The notes under the pieces: generated by a model
What the model saw: the letters and a program-made list of their open reading frames with translations, nothing else
Database searches by the model: none
What the model was told of the DNA's origin: nothing
Position numbers and translations under genes: made by a program
In this document: positions 8,655 to 18,562 of the stretch, one piece after another
Layout: every line of letters starts with the position of its first letter
Position numbering within the stretch: position 1 is the stretch's first letter
DNA from: Nitrospira lenta
Lineage (GTDB): Bacteria > Nitrospirota > Nitrospiria > Nitrospirales > Nitrospiraceae
Direction: 5' to 3'
Length of the DNA: 64,000 nucleotides
NCBI GenBank assembly: GCA_945865525.1
Contig: CAMBDY010000009.1
Location: forward strand, 1 to 64,000

Positions 8655-10411
8655 TGGCGGCTCTGGAGGATCCAAATGCCCACCCCGCCCCACTAACGCC
8701 GCCGCCTGCGCGTCTCACCCGTCACCTACTGCTCTTGCTCGCGCTGTCAGGGCTACTGTTCTTTCTGGGGCTCGGCGACATGGGCTTGACCGACCGTGAC
8801 GAAGGACGGAACGCCGAAGCAGGACGGGCAATGTTCGAGTCGGGGGATCGCCTGACGCCGACCTTCAACGGCGAACTCCGCGTGGCAAAACCGGTCTTGC
8901 TGTATTGGCTCATGGATCGGTCCTATCACCTCTTCGGCGTCAACGAGTTCGCCGCGCGATTCCCCTCCGCCCTCTTCGGCCTGGGCGTGATCCTCCTCCA
9001 GTACCTCTTTCTTGCGCACCAGCGCGAGCAAACCGTTGCGCTCTTCGGGGCCCTGATGCTCTTGCTCAACCTAGAAATCCTTGGACTCGGGCGCATGGCG
9101 CTCACCGACAGTGTCCTGATTTTCTTCATCACGGCTTCGCTGTATGGATTCTGGCTTGGCTTACATGGCACGGGAGCCGCCCGCCGATGGATCTGGGCCT
9201 TCTATATCGGCATGGCGCTCGCCACCCTCACGAAGGGGCCGGTCGGAATCGCCGTGCCTCTCATCGTCGCGGCGCTCTATCTCACCTGGACCCGCCGCTG
9301 GCGGGACTATTGGCAACAGGGCCTGCCCGGCGCCGGCCTTGCGCTCGTCATTCTGCTGGCGGCGCCTTGGTATGCCGCCATGTTTTATCTCCATGGCGAC
9401 GCCTACGCCTCCGCCGCCAAGGCCAATACGATCGGGCGATTCCTCAGCCCAATGGAAGGCCACCACGGGACGGTCTTCTTCTATCTCCCGGTCCTGCTCA
9501 TCGGCTTCTTCCCCTGGAGTGCGCTCTTGCCAGTCCCGCTCTATCGCACGCTCAGGGATTGGCGACGCGACTCGGCAAGAGGGTCCGCGCCCCCGCCGCA
9601 CGAACTCGACCTCTTTGCCGCCCTCTGGATCGTAGGCGTCTTTCTCTTTTTCACCGCCTCGTCGACTCGCTTGCCCCACTATATCGGGCCCCTCTTTCCG
9701 GCCGCCGCGCTCTTGACCGCCTCCTTCTGGTCGCGCGGACTGCACGAGCCGACCCTGAAGGGGCTGCGCGGCTCGATTCACCTCATGATGGGACTCGGGT
9801 ATCTCTTGGCCATCGGCGTGGCCGGCCTCCCCACGCTTTACGCCAACTCCGTCACGACGATCGTGCGTGAATTCCCCTTGGCCGGACAGGTGGGGCTCGG
9901 CAACGGACCCTATCTGGCCACCGCCATTCTGTTACTCGGGATTACGTTAGTGGGCTATCTTGGATTGAACGAGGAGCGACGCGGAGGCGCCTTCTGGGCA
10001 GCGGGAGCGACTGTGGCCGGCCTCGCCCTGACCATCATCGTAGTGGTGACTCCGCATATCAACCGCTTTGTGATCGCGCCACCCCAAGAACTCGCCTATG
10101 CCGCAGGACTGAACCTGGCCCCCCAAGATCAATTCATCGCCTATGGCGTGACCCGGCCCTCATCCGTCTTTTACGCAAAACGCCCAACGCTCTTCGTCCC
10201 ATTCGGCGAAGAGGATAAGATCCGGGCGGCGCTGAAAGAGCGGAGACGAGTGATGATTCTGTTACCGGAGAATGCACAAGCGAAGCTACCGGAAGAAGCA
10301 ACCGCGCTGGTCCCCCTGCTCAAACGCTACGGCTATGTTTTGCTCGCCAACCAGCCAATGATTACGGTCCCGGAAAATGCCCCGAAGCCACCACCCCTTT
10401 TGGGTCATTGA
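8651..10411 (+). CDS. ArnT/PMT-like membrane glycosyltransferase
   Basis: N-terminal LTDRDEGRNAEAGRAMFESGDRLTPTFNGELRVAKPVLLYWLM followed by many TM segments. Confidence 0.87.
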   Translation: MMAALEDPNAHPAPLTPPPARLTRHLLLLLALSGLLFFLGLGDMGLTDRDEGRNAEAGRAMFESGDRLTPTFNGELRVAKPVLLYWLMDRSYHLFGVNEFAARFPSALFGLGVILLQYLFLAHQREQTVALFGALMLLLNLEILGLGRMALTDSVLIFFITASLYGFWLGLHGTGAARRWIWAFYIGMALATLTKGPVGIAVPLIVAALYLTWTRRWRDYWQQGLPGAGLALVILLAAPWYAAMFYLHGDAYASAAKANTIGRFLSPMEGHHGTVFFYLPVLLIGFFPWSALLPVPLYRTLRDWRRDSARGSAPPPHELDLFAALWIVGVFLFFTASSTRLPHYIGPLFPAAALLTASFWSRGLHEPTLKGLRGSIHLMMGLGYLLAIGVAGLPTLYANSVTTIVREFPLAGQVGLGNGPYLATAILLLGITLVGYLGLNEERRGGAFWAAGATVAGLALTIIVVVTPHINRFVIAPPQELAYAAGLNLAPQDQFIAYGVTRPSSVFYAKRPTLFVPFGEEDKIRAALKERRRVMILLPENAQAKLPEEATALVPLLKRYGYVLLANQPMITVPENAPKPPPLLGH

Positions 10412-10419
10412 GGAACCGG

Positions 10420-11544
10420 CTACAGCGGCACACGCCCCTTCAGCCAAGCGCTCGCCACCACCACGACCAGCACCGCCGCGACGAACAGCCCCTCTTCCAC
10501 CATGATCCGCATCCCCACAGGTCCTGCGGGCATGAGGTTCCGCGGATCCTGAAGCCCCTCTATCCAATGGGCCACACACACGAGCAGTACCACGGTGGTC
10601 ACAAACAGCGAGCCGGTCGTCATCCCCAATCCCACGCCCACAAAAGCGCGAGCCAACGCCCCCGACAGCCAGACCGGACGCCAAAATGCGTGCACCCGCC
10701 ACACAACATGGCCGGCGAGTCCCGCTAGGAGAAGCGCCCCGCCCCCGCACACCAGCGCTTGCGGAATCCAGCCTGTGGTTGGAGGCGACACAATCGTCCA
10801 CAGGAACGCCAGCGTCACCACCAAAAATGGTGCGAGCCGACACACAGCGATGCTGGCCGCTGTGCGCCATTCCCGCCAGGGACGCACGGCAATCAGGCCC
10901 ATCACAACACCGAGAGCCGCTCCTCCGACCACATCGGTGGGATAGTGCGACCCGCGGATAACGCGGCTCACGGCAATCGCCACAGCCACCGCGAACAGCG
11001 GCGCGCGCGCGCGCGGAAACTTGACCGCAAGCACGGTCGCGACCGCGAAGGCGGCCGACGCATGGCCGGAGGGAAAGGAGTCCCACCCACTCCCCCCCGC
11101 TGACGAAAAGACAAAGTTGCTCGTATCGATGAACTTAGGCCGAGGCCGGCCAATCGCATGTTTCAAAAACGTCGCGACCACGGCCACGAGCCCATGCGCG
11201 AGGAGACTCTGTCGACCCGCGTCTTTCCACGGCTGGTGGGAGAATCCGTACCCCACCGCCAGCACCACAAGACTCAGGAGCACCAACGTCTTCCCGTTAC
11301 CGAGGCGGTCGCCGAGATCGCCGAACAGGGCCAGCCAGAGATTAGGGACAGAAACCACCGGGGGATAGAGCGAGCGGACGACCCTCGCGAGAGGCACATC
11401 CCACGCCACTAGCCCTACGAGGACAAGGAGGAGGGTGACGCACGCCAGCACCTGAGCGAGGCGCGCGGAAGGCGGAACGCGGAAGGCGGGCGCACTGCCG
11501 CGCGCCTCGGTCATCGTGCCCAAGCTAGGGGACTCATCTAGCAT
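10420..11544 (-). CDS. PAP2-superfamily phosphatase, multi-TM
   Basis: PAP2 motifs KHAIGRPRP, FPSGHASA, SRVIRGSHYPTD. Confidence 0.87.
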   Translation of the reverse strand: MLDESPSLGTMTEARGSAPAFRVPPSARLAQVLACVTLLLVLVGLVAWDVPLARVVRSLYPPVVSVPNLWLALFGDLGDRLGNGKTLVLLSLVVLAVGYGFSHQPWKDAGRQSLLAHGLVAVVATFLKHAIGRPRPKFIDTSNFVFSSAGGSGWDSFPSGHASAAFAVATVLAVKFPRARAPLFAVAVAIAVSRVIRGSHYPTDVVGGAALGVVMGLIAVRPWREWRTAASIAVCRLAPFLVVTLAFLWTIVSPPTTGWIPQALVCGGGALLLAGLAGHVVWRVHAFWRPVWLSGALARAFVGVGLGMTTGSLFVTTVVLLVCVAHWIEGLQDPRNLMPAGPVGMRIMVEEGLFVAAVLVVVVASAWLKGRVPL

Positions 11545-11548
11545 CCTG

Positions 11549-12670
11549 CTACGGCACCCAGTCGGCGAGGAACACGTTCAACTCACCAGGCGTCGTGGCG
11601 CCGCGATCTGAGACCCAAACCAAGCGGGTGCCGTTCGGGGAGAACATGGGCGCACTATTGAACTGTCCGTCGAACGTGAGTCGCTCAAGTGCGTGGCCGT
11701 CCTCCCCGATCGCGTAGAGATGCCGACTCGCCGTACCGCCCTCGGCGGGTGTTGCAAGATTCGAGGAGAAGATGATCCGCTGGCCATCGTGGAAGTACGC
11801 GGGTGAGAAGTTCGCAGCTCCGTTCTGCGTGATCTGCCGCTGCCCGCTTCCATCCGCATTCATCACGAAGAGCTCAAGGTGGATAGGCTCCACCAGATTT
11901 TGCATGAGCAGCGCCTGATACTGCGCACGGTCCGACGGCTCGGTCGGATGCGACGCCCGGTAGACGATCCGTTTACTGTCGGGCGAAAAGACGGCGCCAC
12001 CGTCATAGCCGACCTCGTTCGTCAGCCGCCGAGCCCTCGACCCGTCAAGATTCATTGCATAGAGCTCCAGATCCCCGTCCTTCACGGAGGTCCAGACGAT
12101 CGTCTTGCCGTCCGGCGAGACCGTGGCTTCCGCATCGTAGCCGGACGACAACGTCAGCCGCTGGATGTCCTGCCCATCAAGGCGCACGGCATAGAGGTCA
12201 TAATCGTCTACAGCCCAACGGGAGGCCGTCTTTGGCGGCAGCGGACAGTTCGGCCCCGTCGCGTAGGTCGACGAATAGAGCACCCGACGATCGCCAGGGA
12301 AAAAGAACCCGCCGGTCGTGGCCCCCGTCCCCGTGCTCACCAATCGCACGGTGCCGCTTTCCAAGTCCATGACATACATTTGCGAGCAGCGCAGCCCGGC
12401 ATCGGCTGGTGTGAGCATGGCCGCATACGTATCGTTCATCCAATTATTCGTGGATTGAAAAATCAATTGGTGCCCGCTGAAAGAGAAGTGGGCGGCGGTA
12501 TTCTGCCGGCCCACCGTCAGCTGGCGCACGTTCGTCAGATGTCGCTCAGCCTGGTGCACCGGAACCGGCCGCACCTTTTGGGCAAGGCCCTCTGCCTGCC
12601 CCTGCTGCGCACAGAGCAGTAGGCCGATCACCCCGATCAGGCCCCACCTACCGAATGGAATTACTGACAT
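11549..12670 (-). CDS. TolB-like WD40/PD40 beta-propeller exported protein
   Basis: Signal peptide; repeated DGKTIVWTSVKDGDLELYAMNLDGS / FSPDSKRIVYRAS / FSPNGTRLVWVSDR blades. Confidence 0.8.
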   Translation of the reverse strand: MSVIPFGRWGLIGVIGLLLCAQQGQAEGLAQKVRPVPVHQAERHLTNVRQLTVGRQNTAAHFSFSGHQLIFQSTNNWMNDTYAAMLTPADAGLRCSQMYVMDLESGTVRLVSTGTGATTGGFFFPGDRRVLYSSTYATGPNCPLPPKTASRWAVDDYDLYAVRLDGQDIQRLTLSSGYDAEATVSPDGKTIVWTSVKDGDLELYAMNLDGSRARRLTNEVGYDGGAVFSPDSKRIVYRASHPTEPSDRAQYQALLMQNLVEPIHLELFVMNADGSGQRQITQNGAANFSPAYFHDGQRIIFSSNLATPAEGGTASRHLYAIGEDGHALERLTFDGQFNSAPMFSPNGTRLVWVSDRGATTPGELNVFLADWVP

Positions 12671-14900
12671 CAAGACGTACCTCCGTTCGATCGCTCGCGC
12701 GCGGCCACTCGTCACGAGTCGCCACCGCGCCATCGTGAAAAACGAACACACTCTGCCATCCGTAAAAAAAAAGGAGTGGGGCCACCTTCGCCACAGCCTC
12801 TGGCGTGGCGCCATACAGCACCGTCACGACGCTGCCAGGACGGTCAGCCCGATGGCAACTGGCCAGTAGCGCTAGCCCAGGTCCTTCGTGCGCCTGGCCC
12901 ATCACGGTGGCCCCCTTCTCAGTCAGGGCCATGTGCCCACCGCAATGTTTAGCGAGGATCCGTTGAATCTGTGCACGGAATTCTGGGCCGCCTAAAAGTA
13001 GCACCGAGCCGTCCTGAGGCAACAGCCCCCCGTGCGCCAGCGCAGCGATCGTGGCCCGCTCACCGAGCGGTTTCTGCGCGTCCTGCGCTGCGATACGCAC
13101 CACCAAATCCCTGAACGGCGAGGGATGGTCCGGCGGATCCGTAAAGGCCGTCAGCACCGTGCGCCGCGGGTCCGTGACATAGTGATTGAGCCCCGGGGGT
13201 AACGATTGCCGTGCAATCCGGCGGAAGGCCGTGAAATCAGGATCGAGCTCCACGGCGACCGGTCGCGCCGGTACGGTCAGAGCGATCTGCTCGCGCAGTT
13301 CACGGACCGGCACCGTGATCAGCTGCTGCCGGTCTCCCTCCATGCGAATCAACAAGGGAAGAGCGAAGCGAAAGGGCTTGTCCAGCTGAACAATCATGGC
13401 CTCAAGCTGAAAGCTCTGGCCGCGTGGCCCAGCCACCGGACGGGCGACGGCGCCGGACACCGACACCTGCGGGGCGCCAGCCTGTTCCACCCACTGCGCG
13501 AAAAACCACCGGAGATCCTGCCCACTCGCTTCCGCAAAGACCAATTCGAGATCGCGCCACTCCGCATGGCGGCCGCGATACTGCGCCACCAACGTCTTCA
13601 GCCCCCGCCAGAAAGGCGCGTCCCCCACCTCCTGGCGTAACGCATGAAACAGCATGGCAGATTTTTGATAGCCGATCGCATTGTCCCGCTCATCCTGTTT
13701 CTGCCTGAACTGCTCGACAGGATAGTCCCGCTCAGGCGGCACATGGAGATTGTACCCCTGCGCCATGAGCCGGCGTTGCGCCCGCGCCTGCATCGGCTCG
13801 CCCGCTAGTTCGTGCCAGTAGTAATTGGCTAGGTAGGTCGTCAGGCCCTCCACCCAATTCCCGCGATCGATGCGATTGAACACCTCGTTGCCGATCCAGG
13901 AATGCACGATCTCATGGCCGAGCGCATACGGCTGCACATAGTGCCGCTTGATGACACCGCTCCCCAACAGGGTGAAGGACGGCATGCCGAGCCCGCTCGC
14001 AAAGAAATTCTCCACCACGGCGAACTTTGCGAAGGGGTAGGGGCCCAATAGCGGAATATAGGCCTCCAGATAGCGCGCCGTCGCATCAAGATATTCGTCT
14101 GCCAGATGTGCATCGTCGGGAAAGAGATAGGCCGCAAGCTGAATTCTCTGACCGGTCAAGGCCGTCCAGTCTCGCCCCTTGGTGACGAATCGATTTGCGA
14201 CCAGCGTGATCGACTCGCTCGGCTCCGTCACGATCCATTCCGTCAGCACCATCTGATCGTTCACACAGAGTCCTGGGGGGCAGGGGCGCGACTCGCTGGC
14301 CTTCCCCTGCGTCACAGCGGTCCAGCCGGATGGCACCGCCACCAACAAAGTATAGGTGCTGAGCGATTCGGGAACATCCGGATACCACCGGCTCTCGCTG
14401 CTCACGTAGACGCCTTCCGGCCCGATATGTCCAGACGTCTCGCTAGGCGTCACAAAACGCAGATGACGCGGGTCGCGCGGCGGATCGTCGATGGGGCCAT
14501 GGTACTGCACCTCCAGCGTGACCGGTCCGGCAGGCAGGACCCCGGCGGGCAGGGTGATCTGCTGCGCCGACTCAGGCGCCGGACCATGTTCACGCACAAA
14601 TGGTAGGTCATAGATCGGCACGGCCGTCCCGGCGGATTTCTGCACGACCGTCATGTGATCGATCTGAAGCGTGGGGGCGAGGAACAAACGAATTGGCAGC
14701 GGCGGCCCCTCAAGGGTCAACCGGTCCTTGGCTATGAGCAGATGTTGTTCCGGGACGATCTGGACGAACAACTCATGATGTTTAATGACGACGTGTGAAG
14801 CGACCTGACCATCGGCACGGGCTAGCCCGAGGGGACTCTGGGTGATCAAGACGAGAAACAAGAACCCGACAACAACGACTGTCCTCCGTCTCGTTAGCAT
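12648..14900 (-). CDS. M1-family (gluzincin) aminopeptidase-like protein
   Basis: HEIVHSWIGNEV zinc motif and downstream EGLTTYLANYY; N-terminal signal peptide. Confidence 0.87.
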   Translation of the reverse strand: MLTRRRTVVVVGFLFLVLITQSPLGLARADGQVASHVVIKHHELFVQIVPEQHLLIAKDRLTLEGPPLPIRLFLAPTLQIDHMTVVQKSAGTAVPIYDLPFVREHGPAPESAQQITLPAGVLPAGPVTLEVQYHGPIDDPPRDPRHLRFVTPSETSGHIGPEGVYVSSESRWYPDVPESLSTYTLLVAVPSGWTAVTQGKASESRPCPPGLCVNDQMVLTEWIVTEPSESITLVANRFVTKGRDWTALTGQRIQLAAYLFPDDAHLADEYLDATARYLEAYIPLLGPYPFAKFAVVENFFASGLGMPSFTLLGSGVIKRHYVQPYALGHEIVHSWIGNEVFNRIDRGNWVEGLTTYLANYYWHELAGEPMQARAQRRLMAQGYNLHVPPERDYPVEQFRQKQDERDNAIGYQKSAMLFHALRQEVGDAPFWRGLKTLVAQYRGRHAEWRDLELVFAEASGQDLRWFFAQWVEQAGAPQVSVSGAVARPVAGPRGQSFQLEAMIVQLDKPFRFALPLLIRMEGDRQQLITVPVRELREQIALTVPARPVAVELDPDFTAFRRIARQSLPPGLNHYVTDPRRTVLTAFTDPPDHPSPFRDLVVRIAAQDAQKPLGERATIAALAHGGLLPQDGSVLLLGGPEFRAQIQRILAKHCGGHMALTEKGATVMGQAHEGPGLALLASCHRADRPGSVVTVLYGATPEAVAKVAPLLFFYGWQSVFVFHDGAVATRDEWPRASDRTEVRLDVSNSIR

Positions 14901-15071
14901 GAAAAGAGTTTTAGCACTCGCAACGGACGAGCACAAGCCAGAGGGATCTCTGACGTACACGAAGAGACCCCTGCGGGAGGCGTCAAACCCTAATCGCGCA
15001 CGGCCGCAGCGCGTGAAGGCCGACGCGGCCCCAAAGGGTCCGGTGAGGATCTGAACGAGACGACACCCACG

Positions 15072-16034
15072 CTAGCGGACCTTTTCAGCATCCCGTTCAA
15101 CGGACGATGTGGCCGCGGGACCGATGAGCGCATCCACAAAGGCTGCACTCTGAAAATCCTGGAGATCCTCGACGGACTCGCCTACTCCGATCAGCCGCAC
15201 GGGTAACGTGAGTTCCTCGGCGATTGCAACAACGATCCCACCGCGAGCCGTGCCGTCGAGCTTCGTCAGAACCAAGCCAGTGACCCCGACCGTTTGATGA
15301 AATTGACGGGCTTGTGCGAGCGCATTCTGCCCGACCGTTGCATCCAACACGAGGAGGACTTCGTGCGGCGCACCCGGGCATGCCTGCGCCATAACGCGCG
15401 TGATCTTACGAAGCTCCTCCATGAGGTTTGATTTCGTATGGAGCCGACCCGCCGTATCAATGAGGACCACGTCCACCTGCCGAGCCTTGGCGGCGGCGAT
15501 TCCGTCAAACACCACTGCCGCGGGATCGGAGCCATGGCGGTGACGAATCACGTCAACGCCGACCCGGTCGGCCCAGACTTGCAGTTGGTCGATAGCCGCG
15601 GCACGAAAGGTATCGGCGGCCACCAGTAACGGCACCTTCCCGCCTTGCACAAGCCGTTGCGCGATCTTGGCGATCGTCGTCGTCTTGCCCACCCCGTTCA
15701 CCCCCACAACCAAGATGACGAAGGGTTTCGGGCCCTGCCCGAGCAGGGCTTCGAGCGGCAGGCCCTGCGCGGGTGTCAGCACGTCCAGCAGCGTGTCGCG
15801 CAACGTCTGGTGGACCAGACCGACCTGCGAGGCATCGGCCCCTTGTAACTGCTGCTGCAGACGGACCATCACGCGCTCAACAACGCGGGCGCCAAGATCG
15901 GAGGCGAGGAGGGCTTCTTCGAATGCTTCCAGGAGGGCAGGATCCGCCGCACGACCCAACAGACGATCCAAGGACCCGCGCACGACATCACGGGTTTTGC
16001 TCAGCCCCTCGCTCAGTCGCTGCAGCCATCCCAT
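15072..16034 (-). CDS. ftsY: Signal recognition particle receptor FtsY
   Basis: GVNGVGKTTTIAKIAQRL, AADTFRAAAIDQL, DTAGRLHTKSNLMEEL, TKLDGTARGG, GVGESVEDLQDF. Confidence 0.95.
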   Translation of the reverse strand: MGWLQRLSEGLSKTRDVVRGSLDRLLGRAADPALLEAFEEALLASDLGARVVERVMVRLQQQLQGADASQVGLVHQTLRDTLLDVLTPAQGLPLEALLGQGPKPFVILVVGVNGVGKTTTIAKIAQRLVQGGKVPLLVAADTFRAAAIDQLQVWADRVGVDVIRHRHGSDPAAVVFDGIAAAKARQVDVVLIDTAGRLHTKSNLMEELRKITRVMAQACPGAPHEVLLVLDATVGQNALAQARQFHQTVGVTGLVLTKLDGTARGGIVVAIAEELTLPVRLIGVGESVEDLQDFQSAAFVDALIGPAATSSVERDAEKVR

Positions 16035-16038
16035 AGAG

Positions 16039-16503
16039 CTACTCGCGCGGCCTTCGCGTGACGCGTTTCGGAATCGACCCGATCGAACGCAGAACCATCC
16101 GTTCACGACGCTGCATCCGATGCGCGTCCGACTCGCTCCGTTCGTGATCATAGCCACAGAGATGCAGAATGCCATGGACTAACAACACGGTCAGCTCCTC
16201 ACCGAGCGATCGCCCACCCTCTTTCGCCTGGCGGACTGCCGTTGGCACGGCAATCACCACATCACCCAACACTCTGGCGGCAGCATGGGGCGCCTCCCGC
16301 AGAGCAAAAGCCAGCACGTCGGTCGTACGATCCTGCCCCCGATACCGGCGATTGAGACTCTTCATGCGCTGATCGCCCACGAACAGGATGCCTACCTCAG
16401 CCGACGCCTCCCCGACGGAGGCAAGAATCGCCCGCGCCTGTCGAGCTAGGCGGGCCTGGTCGAACGTGACACGCCGAATCTGCACCTGCATATGGACCGG
16501 CAT
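16039..16503 (-). CDS. ybeY: Endoribonuclease YbeY
   Basis: HGILHLCGYDHE zinc motif; LNRRYRGQDRTTDVLAF. Confidence 0.93.
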   Translation of the reverse strand: MPVHMQVQIRRVTFDQARLARQARAILASVGEASAEVGILFVGDQRMKSLNRRYRGQDRTTDVLAFALREAPHAAARVLGDVVIAVPTAVRQAKEGGRSLGEELTVLLVHGILHLCGYDHERSESDAHRMQRRERMVLRSIGSIPKRVTRRPRE

Positions 16504-17555
16504 TAATGTGACTGGCCCCACGCATCCGTGCGTGGTGAAGCGGGCGTGGCAGGCTTCAGTGGTTTGTCGTGACCGGACAGGCGCCGTCCCGGCGCGCCAG
16601 AAGACTGCGGGAAATTCTGATGCTGATCGTAGGCTTTGATGATGTCCTGCACCAATTTATGACGGACGACGTCGCGCTCGTCAAAGTAGACGAACGCAAT
16701 CCCCTCGACGTCGCGCAGAATCTCCCGCACCTCGATCAAGCCGGAGACCCGTTCAGGCGGCAAATCCACTTGCGTAATATCACCGGTGACGACGACCTTG
16801 GAATGGAACCCGAGCCGCGTCAGGAACATCTTCATTTGCTCGGCGGTCGCATTTTGCGCTTCGTCGAGGATGACGAACGAATCGTTCAACGTGCGGCCAC
16901 GCATAAACCCGAGCGGCGCGATCTCAATGTCCCCCCGCTCGATCGCGCGCGTTGCCCGCTCCATATCCATCATGTCGAATAAGGCGTCGTACAGAGGGCG
17001 GAGATAGGGATTCACCTTGGCATACATATCGCCGGGGAGGAATCCAAGCTTCTCCCCCGCTTCAACCGCCGGCCGCGCGAGAATGATGCGGCTCACTTCC
17101 TTCTTCATCAAGGCGCTCACCGCCATTGCCATCGCCAGATAGGTCTTACCCGTGCCGGCCGGACCGATGCCGATCACGATGTCGTGCGTCTCAATCGCTT
17201 CAATGTAGGATTTCTGCGTTGGTGTTTTCGGTGCGACGAATCGTTTCTTCGTCACAATGGCAGCGGAGTGGGTCAGGAGCTCTTTAATGGGAGTATCAGG
17301 ACTGTGCCGAAGCGCGCCCAGGGCATGGGTAATATCTTCCGGCTGGAGCACCATCCCGTCGTTGGCCAAAGAAGCTAGTTCTGTGAGGATACGCTCGGCA
17401 TGGCGGGTGGCGTCTGGCGCCCCATCGAGGGTGAGTTCTTCGCCACGCGCCGAGAGGCGCACGCCAAGATCGTCTTCGATCAGCTTGAGGTGCCGATCGT
17501 GGTGCCCGAATAAAACGGCGGTGTTGGTGCCTTCTCGTAATTTAAGTTTGCGCAC
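16503..17555 (-). CDS. PhoH-like ATPase
   Basis: GIGPAGTGKTYLAMAMAV, RPAVEAGEKLGFLPGD, VILDEAQNATAEQMKMFLTRLG. Confidence 0.93.
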   Translation of the reverse strand: MRKLKLREGTNTAVLFGHHDRHLKLIEDDLGVRLSARGEELTLDGAPDATRHAERILTELASLANDGMVLQPEDITHALGALRHSPDTPIKELLTHSAAIVTKKRFVAPKTPTQKSYIEAIETHDIVIGIGPAGTGKTYLAMAMAVSALMKKEVSRIILARPAVEAGEKLGFLPGDMYAKVNPYLRPLYDALFDMMDMERATRAIERGDIEIAPLGFMRGRTLNDSFVILDEAQNATAEQMKMFLTRLGFHSKVVVTGDITQVDLPPERVSGLIEVREILRDVEGIAFVYFDERDVVRHKLVQDIIKAYDQHQNFPQSSGAPGRRLSGHDKPLKPATPASPRTDAWGQSH

Positions 17556-17689
17556 GCGTAGTGAGCGGGCCTCTCTTAATGAACAATGGGCCTATTCTAA
17601 CAAACTCGGAAAAGCCGTGACAAGGGAAAGGAAACGCGGAGTACGACGGGCCAAAAGGGATATCGGCGTCATGCGTCAGGACGGAGCGC

Positions 17690-18562
17690 TCACGATTCGG
17701 GAGGCGTCGGCGCAGCGACTCTTCGACGCTGGCGGACCGCTTCGAACAGGGTCACGGCTGCGGCAGCCGAGACATTAAGCGACTGCACCTTCCCCAACAT
17801 CGGCACTCGAATCCGGTCGTCACAGACCCCCAGCACGCCAGGACGAATGCCGTCGCCCTCTCCGCCCAACACCAGCGCAATCGGCCCAGTCATGTCGATA
17901 TCGGTATGGAGTTTCTCTGCCTGCGGATCGACGCCATAGACCCAGAGTCCCTCCTCTTTCAGCTCCTCAATCAGACGAATCAGATTGGCCACGCAGCCGA
18001 CATGGATGTGATCGATCGCCCCGGCGGAGACCTTTGCCACCACGGGTGTCAGCCCGACGGCGCGACGTTCCGGAATAAAGACTCCATGGACACCGGCGGC
18101 TTCAGCCGTGCGCAAGACTGCGCCCAAATTGTGCGGGTCTTCGACTCCGTCAAGAAGGACGAGGAACGGCTTCTCGCCCCGCGTCTTCGCCCGGCCGAGA
18201 ATATCCTCCGTCGTGCTGAACGACTTGGCCGCGATGTAGGCGATGACCCCTTGATGATTCCCCGTTGGCACTAATCGTGCGAAGGCCGGAGGCGGCTCGA
18301 TATGCACGGGGACTCGCTTGACCTTCGCGAGCTGCACGAGATCGGCAAATTGCCGATCGGTTCGCATGAGCAGCAGCCGCTGCAACGGACGTGTGCCCGC
18401 GCGCAAGGCCTCGCGCACCGCATGCAGCCCATAGATCAGATCCGGAGGACTATCGCTTCCAACGGCTGGTGCCGTCGGGCTTATCTTCGATGACGATGCC
18501 GTGGGAGGCGAGGAACTGACGAATCGTGTCGGCCTTCTTGAAATCTTTCTGTTTCCTGGCTT
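17690..18562 (-). CDS. rlmB: 23S rRNA 2'-O-ribose methyltransferase RlmB / TrmH-family (start uncertain)
   Basis: IYGLHAVREALRAGTRP; LVLLDGVEDPHNLGAVLRTAEAAGVHGV; LVLGGEGDGIRPGV; VQSLNVSAAAAVTLFEAVRQ. Confidence 0.88.
   Translation of the reverse strand, partial: KPGNRKISRRPTRFVSSSPPTASSSKISPTAPAVGSDSPPDLIYGLHAVREALRAGTRPLQRLLLMRTDRQFADLVQLAKVKRVPVHIEPPPAFARLVPTGNHQGVIAYIAAKSFSTTEDILGRAKTRGEKPFLVLLDGVEDPHNLGAVLRTAEAAGVHGVFIPERRAVGLTPVVAKVSAGAIDHIHVGCVANLIRLIEELKEEGLWVYGVDPQAEKLHTDIDMTGPIALVLGGEGDGIRPGVLGVCDDRIRVPMLGKVQSLNVSAAAAVTLFEAVRQRRRVAAPTPPES

Noticed and set aside
8905-9870. 321-aa alternative-frame ORF inside the ArnT-like gene
   Set aside because: Arg/Pro-rich frame-shifted translation typical of GC-rich coding DNA. 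The real frame has full ArnT motifs and TM helices.
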